Positions 63,551 through 64,000 of a stretch of 64,000 nt of DNA are shown here, piece by piece. The translations under genes were made by a program, and so were the position numbers. Source of the stretch: JAWPMT01 sp965215825 (GTDB taxonomy: Bacteria > Bacteroidota > Bacteroidia > Cytophagales > Cyclobacteriaceae); assembly GCA_965215825.1 (NCBI GenBank), contig CBDCEM010000003.1, positions 2,666,001-2,730,000 of the forward strand, read 5' to 3'. A model generated the notes under the pieces. The model had not been told where the DNA came from. It ran no database searches and saw nothing but the letters and a program-made list of their open reading frames with translations. Positions within the stretch are counted from its first letter, which is position 1. Each line of letters opens with the position of its first letter.

Positions 63551-63659
63551 TAGTTGGTATTGGGTAGTTGGACTTTGGTAACTGGTACTTTGCGGTCGTA
63601 CTGTGTGAGCTTTGTTCCCTTGTACCTGATACCTTGTACTAAATACCTTGTACCAAATG
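63551..63659. repeat. Two inverted blocks of 14-bp tandem repeats
   Basis: Block 1 (63551-63592) has three units: TAGTTGGTATTGGG, TAGTTGGACTTTGG, TAACTGGTACTTTG. Block 2 (63618-63659) has three units: CCTTGTACCTGATA, CCTTGTACTAAATA, CCTTGTACCAAATG. The reverse complement of block 2 (e.g. TATCAGGTACAAGG) matches the block 1 units. A 25-bp spacer lies between. The array sits in the divergent intergenic region between PadR 3 and the last gene. Confidence 0.6.
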
Positions 63660-63735
63660 CCAGAATACCGAAATCTAAGTATTGACCTCCCTAACGTCAG
63701 TTCCTAATTTGGCTGAAACAAAAATTAACATCGCT

Positions 63736-64000
63736 ATGTATCAAAAAGCAAAATTGTTCACGCTCCTTGGAATTGGATTTCTACTCATGGCATTTTCCTT
63801 TACTTCACGAAGCATTGATCCAATTCAGGATTGTAATGTCAATTACAAAAACCTATCCTCCGGTGACAAAAAAGCATTAAATCAAAAGATCAAGACATGT
63901 GGTTGTCCTACAGATATAGAAGAAATCGTAGAATACGCTGCTCTCCGCCCTTCTTCCAATCAGGCACGTAAACTGGATGGAAGATTTGATTCTGATGCCA
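63736..64000 (+). CDS. Secreted protein, 5' part only
   Basis: ATG at 63736, open to the window end (88 codons seen). Signal peptide (MYQKAKLFTLLGIGFLLMAF then SFTSRS), followed by a mature part with Cys residues (QDCNVNYKNLSSGDKKAL and KTCGCPTDIEE) that could pair. No family recognised; the 3' end lies outside the window. Confidence 0.65.
   Translation, partial: MYQKAKLFTLLGIGFLLMAFSFTSRSIDPIQDCNVNYKNLSSGDKKALNQKIKTCGCPTDIEEIVEYAALRPSSNQARKLDGRFDSDA

Noticed and set aside
1..64000. Search for CRISPR arrays, insertion sequences, integrases and tRNA/rRNA genes
   Set aside because: No regularly spaced repeats with spacers, no transposase or integrase motifs, and no RNA gene structure were found by eye. 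The only repeat arrays are the short ones listed.

Overview
The window looks like a chromosomal stretch of a free-living, probably marine member of the Bacteroidota, most likely the order Cytophagales. The reasons are: initiation regions mostly without Shine-Dalgarno sequences; several promoters of the Bacteroidota type (TTG or TTTG, about 19-21 bp, TAnnTTTG); many lipoproteins; TPR-containing hybrid sensor kinases; three PadR regulator plus FtsX/MacB-type permease pairs; and protein families typical of this phylum. No rRNA, tRNA, CRISPR, transposase or phage gene was found. The organism was inferred from these features only; no 16S or other marker was available.

Layout. 1-5.7 kb (minus): a leaderless 1400-residue LamG-containing protein and a beta-propeller-like protein with directly abutting stop and start codons. 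6-9 kb (plus): a ten-helix membrane protein with repeated WH/PPH motifs and an HLHP-motif periplasmic partner. 9-12.3 kb (minus): aldo/keto reductase, DUF885 metallopeptidase, YegP-like protein. 12.5-15.4 kb (minus): PadR/permease pair 1. 15.7-17.7 kb: TPR histidine kinase. 17.8-26 kb: thioester alpha-2-macroglobulin and penicillin-binding protein 1C, separated by an antisense coiled-coil gene that fits the gap exactly. 26-29.5 kb: four genes chained by overlapping stop and start codons (dipeptidase, membrane-anchored secreted protein, 30-residue membrane peptide, Na+/solute symporter). 29.6-46 kb: two S9 peptidases, an M16 peptidase, PhoX, MsrA, PriA, lipoproteins and small proteins. 46.5-51.7 kb: a stand-alone receiver facing two tandem copies of a small beta-protein plus TPR-histidine-kinase module. 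52-55 kb: PadR/permease pair 2. 55-57.7 kb: an outer-membrane barrel gene with an in-frame stop, DinB-like, Spy-like and PLD-like genes. 57.8-60.4 kb (minus): a GbsR/MarR-type regulator, a methyltransferase and three small membrane proteins, with a TTTCAAT-N4-ATTGAAA palindrome or a degenerate form of it before each transcription unit. 60.5-63.5 kb: PadR/permease pair 3, followed by a block of 14-bp tandem repeats in inverted arrangement and the start of one more secreted protein.

How the genes work together. Much of the content is cell-envelope upkeep and peptide use: A2M with PBP1C in the periplasm, secreted S9/M16/M19/DUF885 peptidases, and a symporter probably tied to the dipeptidase. A second theme is sensing and self-regulation, through three TPR kinases, one receiver, three PadR pairs and one GbsR-like local regulon. 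The points most worth following up are the duplicated small-protein/kinase module, the GbsR palindrome regulon, the antisense gene nested between A2M and PBP1C, and the 30-residue symporter companion.
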